From Siphonodentalium dalli (taxonomy: Eukaryota > Mollusca > Scaphopoda > Gadilida > Siphonodentaliidae), in the NCBI GenBank assembly GCA_032622095.1, contig CP136069.1:70827319-70891318 (forward strand): 64,000 bases of DNA, read 5' to 3'. Position numbers and translations under genes: made by a program. The notes beneath the pieces were generated by a model. It did not search any database, was not told where the DNA came from, and saw nothing but the letters and a program-made list of their open reading frames with translations. Shown here piece after piece: positions 23,603-35,120 of the stretch; position 1 is the first letter of the stretch, and each line of letters starts with the position of its first letter.

Positions 23603-24279
23603 CATGTAATGGCAGGCTGGTAGTAATAGGCTTCGTAATAATTTGGAAAAACATATGGATGGATAGCCCAATCTCACTTCTTTTTTGCTCACGATAACAG
23701 TGACGATCAAATCTTTGTTACTGTGATTACTAGTAACATTACAAGCTGATCCACATTAACTTGGAAAACAATTTGAAATTGTTCAAGCTGGTCCGGCTGG
23801 CCTTCAATTTATATGTTAAGATTTTATGTTTTACGTTGTCAAAAGTCTATTTTATTCCATTATTTATTATATCTTTATTTCCATGGCATATATGGTCAAG
23901 TGTGCTTTCATTTTATTGCTTATTTTCAGCCGAGTTCTGCAAAGTTATTCTTATTTTGTTGTATCAGTAGATGGAATCCTGATTAAATTTTATTTTTCCA
24001 ATAGCGCGGTTTCTTGTTCTATCAAGTTGAATTTGGGTTATTGTTGACCATTGTGTAACTTATCCAACTTCTGATAACCTCTATGTATAGTATATCATTG
24101 CTATTAACTATATATGACCTGTTTCTGTTCAAAACACATCAAAATAAGACTCAATAGCAGAAATGGAAAAAAATTTGCACATGGACAAAACTGCTTTTCG
24201 GATCCGAGAGAGACCCACCCACCCCATCATACGTGCCTGGAAATTTTTTCCGACCCCCCCCCCCCCCGTGTATATGCCA

Positions 24280-25185
24280 GATATAACCGTACAAAAAAAC
24301 GTTCTTTTCACCGTGTATTTATCCATGGTGTGTGTGCCTGTGGTTGTCCGTAACCTGGTGCCCAGTGTTATTGGTTTGAAAGATAATCATGTTCCACTGC
24401 TGTTTTTAGATTGGTAAAGAGATTAGAGGTTTCTATGGCTTGTCTTGTCGTGTTTACTATTCGAACTTTGTCTGAAATAGACGCATTTTTTATACTAGAA
24501 TTTGCGCAACAGGAGCGCAGGGAAATCGCACGTCGAGTTGGTTTAAGGGTTTTTAGAAAAGGTATTTAAATGATATATGCGACTGCATCCAAATTGGGTT
24601 TATTGTGATGTCTTTACTGTAGATTTGTGGTTATGAGAGCTCATTTCCCCCTGATTTCTGCTGCATATGTGGTCTTCTCCTTTACAATTTCTATATGATT
24701 TCAAACAGGGGTGGCGCCAGGAATATCCCCGATGCAGGGCTATACGATTCCCCGAAAGGGGGCCGGGTTTTAGCTACCGGGTTGACCATTGCAAATCTCA
24801 CTGACGGGGGTGGCTATCCCTTCCCGACAGGGGTGGGGATGTAACCCCTTGACTCATCCCCGGGTGCCACCCAACATAATTTAGTATCGATGTTTTCTCT
24901 TCAGTGAATGCAAGATCGCGCTCTTAGCATGGGGTTCCAAGCAGGTGCCGACAGGGGTGATTATGCAGGAGTCGTAGCCCACCCCAAACTGCAGTCAAAC
25001 CTAACGCAACATTCACACCAAAATTAGGTTGAAATTGTTCTCGTAGATTGATTTTCCAACAATTTCTTAGTGACGAATTTGTTGATTTTAGACCAAAATG
25101 TGCATATTTCCCTTTCATTTGCAAAATTCCGGACTGAAATGAGCATCAGTTGGCAATTTTCACACCTAATGGTGAGTGTCGCCGA
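24280..25185. repeat. Non-coding; contains one copy of dispersed repeat L
   Basis: About 24990-25180 carries GGTTGAAATTGTTCTC, GATTGATTTTCCAA, GAATTTGTTGATTTTAGACC and GGCAATTTTC, followed by a GGTGAGTGTC-type end. Related copies lie at about 44280-44490 (TGTTGAAATTGTTCCCAT, GATTGATTTTCCAAACG) and 45490-45680. The rest of the stretch shows no gene. Confidence 0.5.
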
Positions 25186-25650
25186 TGGGGTCATTGTCAC
25201 AAGGCCCCTGTCACATTCGTAGACAGGTTTTTAAATGGATCACAAATGTAGCCAGCTTTTTTCACCGGCGATCACATTCGTAGCCAGCTTTTCTTCGTGG
25301 TTTATATTGCCCGAAATATGACGTCATCACGTTCGTGACTAAAATGTCAACGTCATGCTCCAAAACTGACTTCGTTTATCAACTTATATTGGAATATAAT
25401 TCGAGCATTCCAACGACATTGATCAGAAACATCAGGTTATTAGATGAACTAATATCAAAACTAAATTCAAGTTGTTGTTCATCCATCAACTCAGAAAAAT
25501 TAGATTAACCTGATCGTGTTCATTGAGGCTCGCCCGAATATGAAAAGCTGGGTACAAATGTGATCGCCATAGAAAAGCTGTCTACATTTGTGATCGATTA
25601 AAAAAGCTGGCTACGAATGTGATCGGAGCCTTGTGACAATGACCCCATAA
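25186..25650. mobile_element. TIR element (MITE), ~460 bp
   Basis: Terminal inverted repeats GGGGTCATTGTCACAAGGC and GCCTTGTGACAATGACCCC bound the element. Several copies of a subterminal motif, GATCACATTCGTAGCCAGCT, lie in one orientation near the left end and in the opposite orientation near the right end. It carries no coding frame. It is inserted in or beside a copy of dispersed repeat L, with GTGAGTGTC sequence on both sides. Confidence 0.8.
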
Positions 25651-26541
25651 GCGTGAGTGTCAGGTTAAAAATTTCCCCGAATTGGAAAACTTGAGTCCAG
25701 TCTAGATACTAGGATTGTCAAATTTTCATGTTCAGATTTTCAAAATGTTCTCACATCGGGCCTAAGCATCGGCCGACCGTGTGCTCTGTGCCCTTGTCAG
25801 TAGTTACTTGCTAAGTAATATAAGAAAAAATAAATCGGGGTGAAAATTTGTCTGGCGTTATACCACTAGGAGTTTTTAATCTCATACTGGGCCGAACCAT
25901 TCTTTTCATCTCCCTGCAGGCCAGTGGCCACAATACTACTGGTCCATTTAGAATAGGCTACCATCTAGTAGTCTGTGAGGGAACATTTGGGGAAAATCAA
26001 AGCACCGGGGTGGAGTGTGCAAATTGAATTACGCAAACTTGTGAGTTTGGTGTGGTTCAATGGGGTGGGTTGCAATTGGAAATTCCAAGGTGGAGACCAC
26101 CCCAACGAAAACCCTCTAGCCAAGTCCCGAGTGCCAAATATCCCAGACTCAACCAGGGGTGCCCATCGCGACTTAATTTCCGCTTTTGACATAGGCCTAT
26201 TTGTTTTCTATCCGAGAATACACTGCTCCGGTGCAATACATTGACCATACTCTGAATGAAAACGCTTCCATGGCGATCACACGGTAACGTCGTGCTGCAA
26301 GTAAGACGATAATTGTGTTGTAGAAATGATAAGGAAGACCGCTTGTCAAAAAAACGCAACATCAAAATACACAGGGCAAGGCTTATCGATCCAAACTGTG
26401 TGTTTTCGTTGGGTATTTCTCGCATATATCCATGACTATATATAAACGGGCTACGAGCATCTGACCGCTAATGTTTAAATTGCCAGGCATGACATCTCGC
26501 CGCCATTTTCGAGCAAATTATGACTTGGTCGTGAAACACAC

Positions 26542-26713
26542 CTTATCAGTTTTTCCGCCTCTATCTTGTCTTCATTACGCTCTATCTTCATCAGCAGGCC
26601 ATTGTGGCTGGCGCATGCGTCGCGTGCTCCGTAGTAATCAAGGAAATCCAGAAACACTCTTAGGCAACTGCCCTGTTGTGGATAGTAAGTCCAGTCCGGG
26701 TATACACACCTTG
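26542..26713 (-). CDS. C-type lectin domain exon, first half
   Basis: Minus-strand internal exon of 172 nt with acceptor GTTCTTTTCAG (phase 1) and donor AAG/GTGTGT (phase 2). It encodes the N-terminal half of a CTLD: CVYPDWTYYPQQGSCLRVF, an aromatic stretch, the helix-1 pattern YGARDACASHNGLLMKI, and the helix-2 pattern ERNEDKIEAEKLI. This fits the fold's usual order (Cys, W, G.C, A...C...G..L..I, E). The phase 2 end fits the phase 2 start of 10719-10969. The join reads ...KLISTLEDHRRYWIG..., giving a CTLD of about 140 residues, the usual length. The intervening intron of about 15.6 kb holds the Crypton, the LINE ORF1 and the 6-kb TIR element. No signal-peptide exon was found upstream. Confidence 0.85.
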
Positions 26714-26782
26714 CTGAAAAGAACGCAATCATGTGGGCTGACCAGTTAATACGAACAACATTGATCAGCGAAAGATACATAG

Positions 26783-26991
26783 TCGGGGTTCACGATCAGA
26801 TTGCGATTGATATTCAATCGGAGTAACACGTGCCGCGCGATGTTATATTGACGAAATAACGGAGATATGTGAATAAGTATTTTTAAAGAGCGTCCTATAT
26901 AGAGTTATCACCCTTCGAAATATAAACCTGACCTCGCGTGACACGTGTTACCCAGATTGAATAGCAATCGCTATTTAATCGTGAACCCCGA
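26783..26991. repeat. Long inverted repeat, ~209 bp
   Basis: Ends TCGGGGTTCACGAT and ATCGTGAACCCCGA are perfect complements. Further in, GCGATTG..TTCAATC.G.GTAACACGTG pairs with CACGTGTTAC.CAGATTGAATAGCAATCGC-type sequence. The centre near 26885 is unpaired. A foldback MITE without an ORF, located 70 bp upstream (minus sense) of a lectin exon. Confidence 0.8.
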
Positions 26992-27109
26992 TTAAATATA
27001 CTTTGTTATATAATCGTATGTGTATTATTAACAGTGCCATGTGGGTAGTAGCTTACTTGTATGTCCAGCCAGGCGACAAACAACTCGCTGCATCGAAAGT
27101 AAATTCTGG

Positions 27110-27930
27110 TGACTAGGGTATACGTTAATACACTGGCAAGTTTACACGGCATTATTGGCAGGTATTTTCTCATAGAAACCATAAGGTGTCAGACTATGAT
27201 CGGCAGCACACATATACAGTACCAGTCAAAAGAAGTGGTATATTAAGTGCGCTATTTTCGCGCCCAATATCGCCATAATATTGCGAGTGGAAACGCTTAT
27301 ATAAGCGCGCCGCTTGCGATATTATTGCAATAGTTTGCGCTTAATATCGCAATATTTCGCGCTTAATATTGCGATTTCGCGCGCATAATATTGCATCTTT
27401 AAAAAAATTTAACTTCCCGTTTGGCATAAATAGAGACAATGTTTTAGATTTGTATATATAACTATAGTTGTAAATGCTATATGTACACAATATGCACCGT
27501 ATTTATCTATTATGAATAGAACACTATCGGGTCTGTATGAAATTTTGTCGCGTTCAATATTGTGACAATGCGCGCTTAATATCGAATATCGCAATAATAA
27601 GCGCGACAGATTTTTGGTATTGCGATATAATCGCGCCTTTTTTGAAATTAAGCGCGCTCAATATCGCAATAAAGGCGCGCATCAATATACCACTTCTTCT
27701 GACTAGTACTGTACAGTGCATATTTACCAAAGGTAACGAGAAGTAAACTTTCTATCGGTGCTACTAACACGTTGCCTTAAACTACTTGTATGACTGATTC
27801 TTGCGATATAGTTGCGTACTATTTACAGGCAAATTACGATAGCACCATTATCCTAGTGGAACTACATTGTTTTACTTCTCATATAGTTAGTTGTGGTACA
27901 GATGTATTGTATGAGCATTTTAGCATTCGG
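27110..27930 (+). repeat. Dispersed repeat, copy 2 (partner at 1130-1520), split by a MITE
   Basis: This copy aligns collinearly with 1130-1520. The alignment is interrupted only by the insertion at 27217-27711. After the MITE, homology resumes with ATTTACCAAAGGTAACG, CGGTGCTACTAACAC, TTGCC, TGATTCTTGCGA, GGCAAATTACGATAGCACC and ATAGTTAGTTGTGGTA. See copy 1 for the interpretation. Confidence 0.7.
27217..27711. mobile_element. Tc1/mariner-type MITE, 495 bp, TA target site
   Basis: Terminal inverted repeats begin CAGTACYAGTCARAAGAAGT and continue GGTATATT, matching at 26 of 28 positions, and are flanked by TA on both sides (27215-27216 and 27712-27713). The CAGTRC.AGTCA start and TA duplication are typical of Tc1/mariner elements. 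The interior is made of many short CGCGCTTAATATCGCAATA-like motifs in both orientations and has no transposase. The insertion splits a dispersed repeat whose unsplit copy is at 1130-1520. Confidence 0.85.
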
Positions 27931-28417
27931 TCATGCTAATTTGCTATCGATGCTATCTTGCTATCCTGCTGAATTGCTATGCTGTCGGTAGGGCAAAGTG
28001 ATGATGTTATGAACAAGGACCGTCATAATTTCTAAAGTGTTCATGTATGCGGTGTTCGGCTAACACGAACGATTTTACCAACAGCCAGTGTCTGTATTTC
28101 AAGAACATATATATTTAAAAATATTGTAATAATGGTAGCCCTGATGTTTGCAAAAATGACAGGAATAGCCATTTCAATAATGGCAGGGTTGCAACCACCA
28201 ACGACGCCATTATTGAGTTTTATTACGTTCCTATGTGTGATTTACCTGAATTTCTCGAGCGATTATAAACGATAATTTCACTTGTGAATTATGTAACTTT
28301 AACTAGCGCCTTATATATTCATACGCACTATCGAAATAATTACGTCTTGGGCATAATGGCGATATCATTTAAATTCGGGTAAATCAGATGTTTAAGTTGG
28401 AACATAATAAAAAGATT

Positions 28418-28569
28418 AATCACTTGATTGAACTGCAGGGTGACGCGAAATAATTCATTCGAGTTAGGGACTATTTTGTAGAACAATCGCGCGCAATGCG
28501 CTCTCGTGTTTATTCAACGTCACTGCCCTTCGTGAATTATTTCACTTCCAGGCTCAATCAAGTGATTAT
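28418..28569. repeat. Palindrome, ~152 bp
   Basis: The left arm AATCACTTGATTGA..C, CAGGGTGACG, GAAATAATTCA mirrors the right arm TGAATTATTTCAC, CGTCACTGCC, TCAATCAAGTGATT. The GC-rich centre is near 28490 (CGCGCGCAATGCGC). A MITE-like foldback without an ORF. Confidence 0.75.
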
Positions 28570-28599
28570 TCTCTATATTTCACAATATATACGGTGTCC

Positions 28600-31500
28600 A
28601 AACTTGTATATATAGAGTGGCATTTCATCTCTTTGTGCAGATCATTCAATCACTGCGAACATGACAGCTGAACAGTGTAAACATAATAATCATAACTTAG
28701 ATGCACGTGGAACATGTCGACAGTTTCAGAAGGACAACATATGCTTACTGATCCTGTACTGAAAATAAACGAAAATGTAGGAATATACTCATAAACCGCC
28801 AAGAGTGACACAAATCCTTATATGTGTATAAACGAATTCGATGTTGTTTTAACCATGTAAACACAAACACCATGCGTTTTATGAATGAATTTGAGAAAAA
28901 ATACACCCATGTGATTTCTTAACGATTTAAACAACATGGTAATTATAATGAAAATGAGTTCATAACTGGACTCATGAGTGTATTTTGCACTAATCCATTG
29001 CTCAAATAAATTCATTTGTTGCATATGTTACGTTGAGTATAAAAAGAGATGGTACCATAAATGGTCGGATTTAGTGAGGAGTCCCCCTTTAAGTTGGTGG
29101 CATCAAATACCTTAGTTTAAGTTAAATAATACAAAATTGAGTTGGAGATATGGGAATGTCCCAAATACACAACTTTTAACATAATATAGGTACTCAGAGT
29201 AATACCGTACAGTACTCCAAATTCTAGCGAAATCTACCATAGTAAGAAACCTTATGCTCAAGAATGCCAGTCACTACAATTTTATAACCATGAATACACA
29301 CAGCAACGAGAAAATTTTATTCAACAGACTATTATCACGACAATCATTAGCAAAGCAGCACACAGTCTGGCAATAAATGATAACGAAGAAGAAATTTCCA
29401 ACAACTGTGTTCGAGTGGAAGGAGTGAGTGTTGTTGAAATTAAATAGCAAATATTTAATGGGGACTCAATTCTACTATTATATTTATTGCATGATCCTAC
29501 CCTTATTCCATTCAATAAACCCGTAAATAAATTGTGATATTAAACGTTCGTTGCATAACAGGAAATAGTGTCAGTTAACCTTTGACTTCTGGTTTGTTAT
29601 CTGTTTACATTCTGAAAATAATATGGTTTCCAATATGTTTGCCACCAATCTATAATGAATGAAGAGTTAGAAAATTTATTTCATTAAATTTACGCCATTA
29701 AATAAGTCAAATAATCCTCATTTATCTGGGAATATTTCTTTCGGGGTAAAACAACTAATAGTTACATGAAACGTCATCGCAAGTCTTTTTGTAGCCGATG
29801 TTAGTTTCACGTCCCATTTGTTGATTTAAGTATGTCTTTTCTATGTTTTGGATCATGTAATAAATAGAATATACAATGAGTCCCCAGCTTATAGTGGAAT
29901 CTACTGGACAAGTTTTGTAAATTCCACTATAAACTGAGGACTCAATGTAGATCATCTATGAATAAGTCACAGGGGACGCCACACAAACACAACAGATCAT
30001 ATAACAACTCAAAAATCAGAAAGCCCCCTCATATTTCCGAGGATATATTCAGACGTGGAAATCAGATTTTAATGAAACTTCGGGAAAATAATCGCTTGCA
30101 TGTGACCAACATAATTATCTCATAAGATAATTGATAAGGGTACAATGGATACATGCCCGAATCAATACCAATTGAATGGAATTAGTCAACTTTCCAAAAT
30201 TTGTCAGTCCTAGAAAACTGGAATACTGTATAATTTCCTAATAAATCGGGCATCTGTATTCTCAAGATACAGTCATTAATTTGAGGTGATTAGCTTATTC
30301 AAATTTGAGGTGATTAATTCATTCAATACCTGATCCGATGGTAAGTTTATCAGCAATTGATGCAGAAATATTTGATCCATCAACACCTCGGAACGCCCCC
30401 TCAGATTGCAGATATGTTATTCCAATATATGCGTTCACTTCCTGCAATAGATGATGAAAATACATTGTTTTTTAATTTTAATTTAGTTAAAACTGATTTC
30501 AGGGTTAACGATTTCCAGTCACAACATGTTATACAATAGTATTTACTTCGTTATATTGCAGTGAACACAAATGTTCCAAAAACCAGATGTGGCTCAATAA
30601 ATGTATACCAAATATTTGTTTAAACATATTGTATTGTAATATAGTATTAAAGAGTGATATAGCGCAATGCTTTAACAACTTACATCCCAGCCTTTCCCCA
30701 CTAAAACGGGCACATTATCTGCTTATAACAAACTTATTTTAGGCAGATAATCTGCTTATAATAGACTCGTTTTAAGTCGATAATGTGCTTGAAATGAGAG
30801 TATGTTAGTCACATTTTCGACTCATAATGAGGCGATTCTAAGCAGAGTATGTGCGGACAATGGCACAAATAAGCCAACCCACGAGTTTTCAGGTGTACGC
30901 TGTTTAACATGCGTTTTCGCTGTGGCCCGCGCCATAAAACGAAATAACGGCTACGAATCCATTATCTGCTCACATCTGAATCAAATAATCACATTATGCA
31001 CCTACTTCACATTATAGTTAGATTATGTGCGCATTTGCGCGAGGATATGTTACACATCAGATCCTCTCCGATTAACAAATTGGATAAATACGAAATTGAT
31101 TACGAACATGACATATATATATATGGTGCTAAGTGGTGTGTTTGCGTTTGAAATTTCATTTTGAGATAGGTGACATGAGCGCGAGGAAGGATCATCCGAT
31201 ATTATCTGGAGATGTGGCCTAATTAAATAGAAAATAATGTCATGGCGTCGATTCAATAATGAGGGTATCCATGTGAATGTCATATTTTCAATGTTGGCCC
31301 TAAATCATCGAAACTATAAACAAAATAAATAGAAAAACTTATATCACAAGATATTCTTTATCATGAGGTACAGCGCATGGGAGTACATATGCAATACATT
31401 TTGAAATATATCTTGATCCATTATACTTTTTTTAAACATGCATTTGTTGGTGTATTTGTGTAATGGACACTTGCTACGATAAGGCAAATTACTTCCACCT

Positions 31501-32480
31501 GCATGAATATCTGAGCCAGACCAATGTAATAGTACCAAAGAGAAATAGACGCGTGGTTGGTATATCGACCTTAATATAAACATGATAATTTAAAAAAAGA
31601 ATAGTGATATCACTAAAATCTTTTGAAATGACCATCAAATTTTAAAGGTAGCAAATAATAGCAACCACAACGCGCCGCAGGCGCGTTGTTGCTTTTCAAG
31701 TTTAGGCGTGAATGACGTCATAAATTTTTACAATACCATGAAACAGAATTTCGACGCGATGAAAAACGGCGCACAAAAATTGGTTAAAAATCACATGACT
31801 TCCGCTCCCCTTTCGCATTGCATCCTGGGAAAATTGGTCCAGAGGTCACAGGTCGAGGAGTTCAGAATGCCGAAGATACATTGTACATTGATTTGTTAGG
31901 CGAGTTGAACAACTCAATTCTCAACTGTCCCTACCAAATGACCGGCATCATTATAGTGTGATTTAAAAGTGATTTTTCAAACAACACCACGATGAATCAA
32001 TTTGTTATACATCGCAATTTTTCGACAGCAGGCGGTGCAAAAGTATTCGAACTTGTCAAAGTTGAAAGCGCATTTCATTTTCTACCTCACCCACGAACCA
32101 GTTTCGTCCACACCGAGGACAACATCAAGCAAATTATTACAGTACCATGGACCTTAAATCAACGATAGAGTGATCACAGAACACAACAATTTCGCCAGCA
32201 TTTCAACAACTTGAACTTGAAGATGATCATTTTATTGAATATTCATATTGGATCATATTGGCGTTGACCTGTTGTTGACATTGTGAATGTCACATTCAAT
32301 GTGTGATTTGTTCTCTGGATTAAAAGAATAAAACAAGACTCCAGCTTAAACTAACAGCCGAATGGTAAGTGCATAGCCATAGACTAAACTGTATGCAGTA
32401 TGCATCAAATTCAATCCATCATGCATGATGTAGTGAACGTTCGGTCTCAGACCAATCTCAATACAGTTGTATCCTTTTAG
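28600..32480. other. Long non-coding stretch (probable intron)
   Basis: No exon is supported. Small structures seen: a 71-bp hairpin at 29877-29947 (CTTATAGTGGAAT against ATTCCACTATAAA), a segment at about 29485-29570 similar to 58365-58450, degenerate repeats with GATAATCTGCTTATAA near 30710-30800, and a GC-rich mini-palindrome near 31668-31690 (CAACGCGCC, GGCGCGTTG). A minus-strand YYIGLAQ-like peptide near 31510 lacks splice sites and the rest of a CTLD, so it is not called. Confidence 0.5.
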
Positions 32481-32801
32481 TACCCTGCTGGACAAAACAA
32501 CTGTACATTTAACTGCGGTGTGGTTAGCATTGCCACCGCTGCCGAAATGCAACTACACCGCGGCTCCACCAGCTAACTACAGTTGGGCCGTGGTGTACTT
32601 TCATGAAAATTAAACCGAAAAAAGACGACACAAACCAGAAATCTAACCACGGCGTACATGTCATTCGGCCATGAGGGTACTAGTAGTTGCTGTTCGGCCG
32701 CAGTGAATTTGCCGTTAACTGCAGTTACAAACTCTTGACACCGCGGCCGAACGGCAAATACACCACGGTACCAATGGACACTTGCTTTGTCCAGCGGGGT
32801 A
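32481..32801. mobile_element. TIR element family T, copy 1
   Basis: Starts TACCCTGCTGGACAAAACAA and ends TTTGTCCAGCGGGGTA. The outer TA on each side is probably the target duplication. The interior is rich in ACCGCGG, GGCCGCGGTG and TTGCCGTTCGGCC motifs in both orientations and is markedly more GC-rich than its surroundings. No ORF belongs to it. Other copies: 32905-33266, 35789-35905 (truncated) and 40588-42842 (interrupted). Confidence 0.82.
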
Positions 32802-32904
32802 CATGTATGCTTGGGGCCCCGGAACGCATAGCAGTGACTGGTAGGCTTAAGCATACCGTACTTGGCTGTTGGTACAAAAGTTTGCTGGAATGTGCATACT
32901 ACAG

Positions 32905-33266
32905 TACCCTGCTGGACAAAACAAGTGTCCACTTAACCGTTGTGCGGTTAGCGTTGCCACTGCGGCTGAAATGCAACTACACCGTGGCTCCACCGGCTAA
33001 CTACAGTTGGGTTGCCGTGTACTTGCCATTTGGCCATGGTGTAGTTGCCGCTGTGTACGTTCATTAAACTGAAAAAAGATGATACGAACCAGAAATCTAA
33101 CCATGGTGTACATGCGGTCCGGCCGCGGTGTAGTTGCCGTTCGCCCATGGTGTACCGTACTTGCCGTTCGGCCGCGGTGCTCAACTGCAGTTCCAAACTC
33201 TGACACCGCGGCCGAATGGCAAATACACCGCGGTGACATTGGACACTTGTTTTGTCAAGCAGGGTA
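32905..33266. mobile_element. TIR element family T, copy 2
   Basis: Same termini (TACCCTGCTGGACAAAACAA at left; TTGTCAAGCAGGGTA at right) and the same interior order as copy 1, only 103 bp further right. The two copies lie in direct orientation. The peptide frames over it are shared shadows of the repeat. Confidence 0.85.
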
Positions 33267-34805
33267 TGTAAATAAAATAGTGAACTTGGAAGTTGGAAAA
33301 CCCGATTTAAATACATGTATGTACCTGTAGTACATGTATAAAACTTATTCTTCCACCCAAAAAATATATATATATTAATGGAATGACTAGAGATGGCGAA
33401 ATAATTAAAAAACATGTATTTACAATTAAGCGTAGTTACTACCGGTAGTTCAGACGAAGATATCTACGGTATGGTGTAATATGGTCGATTTCATTTTCTT
33501 TGATATTTTCGGGTGGAGGAATCGGGTCCGACAAAATCGTGGATAGATTGTTCCCATGATTGCAGTGTCGCCTTACCGGTACATGATGATTATGACATTG
33601 ATGTTGTTGTAGATTGAGATTGACTACCCTGTGATCTTTCCAGCCATTATTTTTATGTACCGGTGCACACAACTGCAATTACTTCGCAATTGATGGTTTC
33701 CAAGGATATTTATATGAGCATGTGCAGTCTAACTACCAGTTTAATACTTACATGTACTTACCGGGTACATGTATGGAACTCCTTCCACTTACGAAATCTT
33801 GAATCGTCGTCGTCCGAATTTTCACTTGAGTGACAATGAAATCAGACTAACCATCATACTGACCAGTATTAAGTATAATTCTTGATTACTAGTACTAGTA
33901 CCCGGTACATGCATGATGCAGGCCTACCTTTATTAATTTAATAAATGGAGAAAAAAAGGTTAACAATAAGTTAATTACCAGGTTGGACACATCCTGATTT
34001 GAACTACATGTACATGTACATCATGTGATTTTATAAGCCTACTAATTCTGAAGGGGTCGCTCTCACCAAAAAAATGCTGAAGGGTACACACGTTTTGAAA
34101 ATGAGCTGAAGGTACATTTTTAAATCTCGTTCTAAATGATGTTTATTATTCGTACTGCCATGATTATTGTTAAACTAGAGGATGATTGTTTGCGTTCCAA
34201 TGAACATCAAAATGAACTGAAAATAAACTGCTATTAAATGGGCGTCAGAACAACAGTTTAGTTATGGTGTTAATGCCAATCACAAACCTTGTGTACCCTT
34301 CAGCACATTTTCAAATCCTGTGTACTCCAGCAGGTTTTTTTGTGGGAATGACCCCTTCAGCCCTACATGTACATGTATTACTATCAGGTACCCGGTACCT
34401 GTATTGTGAACAACTGATCAATCAATCCTTCCAAGGAGACAGGAGCAACTGCTCTCGCACACGTACATGTGTGCACTCGCAATTTTTAAATCAGGGGTGC
34501 TAAATTTCGCACTCGTCTCTATTGTAAAAATGTCTATAGTCACTGTAATGTCCCTTATGACACCCTGTCATACATGTATATTATTGACCCTACCCCTGCC
34601 TCAAATATGGGTGACGGGATTGGTAAAACATCAACCCTGGCACAAAATGCAAAGTTTGAGGGCCTGTAATCTTGTATCAGTAAATTTTAGACCAATCGGT
34701 CTTATCAAATCAAACAGTGGTTCACCCGACCTGTTACGGTATGTACATGTATACAGTCTATACCGTATATGAAATTTGAATGATTTAACTTACCGTATAC
34801 TTGAC
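33267..34805. other. Non-coding, TACATGTA- and CCGGTA-rich
   Basis: No exon could be supported. ACATGTAC and TACATGTA octamers and TACCGGTA-like motifs recur at intervals throughout. A minus-strand frame at 33439-33678 has an oddly His/Asn-rich peptide and a possible donor (GTAAGG) inside it, but there is no domain. Confidence 0.45.
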
Positions 34806-34928
34806 CAAGCCTGCAAATAGCCTGACTGTCATTTGCAGAATGAGGTCCCCAGAGGGTGAATTTAGTGATGCTATCCCGCATAGCGGGCTAGCATCACTAA
34901 ATTCACCCTCTGGGGACCTCATTCTGCT
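34806..34928. mobile_element. Hairpin MITE, family H copy B
   Basis: CCCCAGAGGGTGAATTTAGT and ACTAAATTCACCCTCTGGGG form an almost perfect stem around CCCGCATAGCGGG. The left end CAAGCCTGCAAATAG is kept. The right end is lost after TCATTCTGC. Confidence 0.85.
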
Positions 34929-35120
34929 TATGACGTCGGCAAACCTAGAATCAGATTGAAGTTCCCCAGTTGAAGTTGGTGATGTTCACCCATTGGGTGC
35001 CTCGATTATGGATTTTATCTTCTGCAAATTAGGGGATATAGAAACTTCCCAGAAGGGAAAACGTAACTAAAAACAATGTTAATTTGATACTATAGATACT
35101 TCCCAGAAGATGAGGCCTAA

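Larger units (their letters stand above)
18220..24269. mobile_element. Mutator-like TIR element, ~6 kb, G-run/TCG termini, 9-bp target duplication
   Basis: The left end at 18220 is a run of eight G then TCGG. The right end, read on the other strand, is a longer G-run then TCGG. After the G-runs the two termini match at 27 of 28 positions (TCGGAAAA.ATTTCCAGGC then ACGTATGAT). The flanking repeats GTATATGCC (18211-18219 and 24270-24278) give a 9-bp target duplication, with two extra bases (GT) before the right copy. A 9-bp duplication with long TIRs is the known signature of the Mutator superfamily. No transposase reading frame was found inside, so the copy is non-autonomous or gutted. It encloses the foldback structure at 19313-23602. 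Subterminal GGGTGGGT motifs are shared with the element at 40775-42688. Confidence 0.72.

Noticed and set aside
31480-31530. YYIGLAQ-like peptide on the minus strand resembling a CTLD strand
   Set aside because: No acceptor, no downstream Cys/Trp pattern and a stop soon after. Judged a chance match.
33439-33678. His/Asn-rich 79-codon minus-strand ORF with an internal donor-like site
   Set aside because: No domain, no acceptor partner and no neighbouring exon, in a motif-rich non-coding region.
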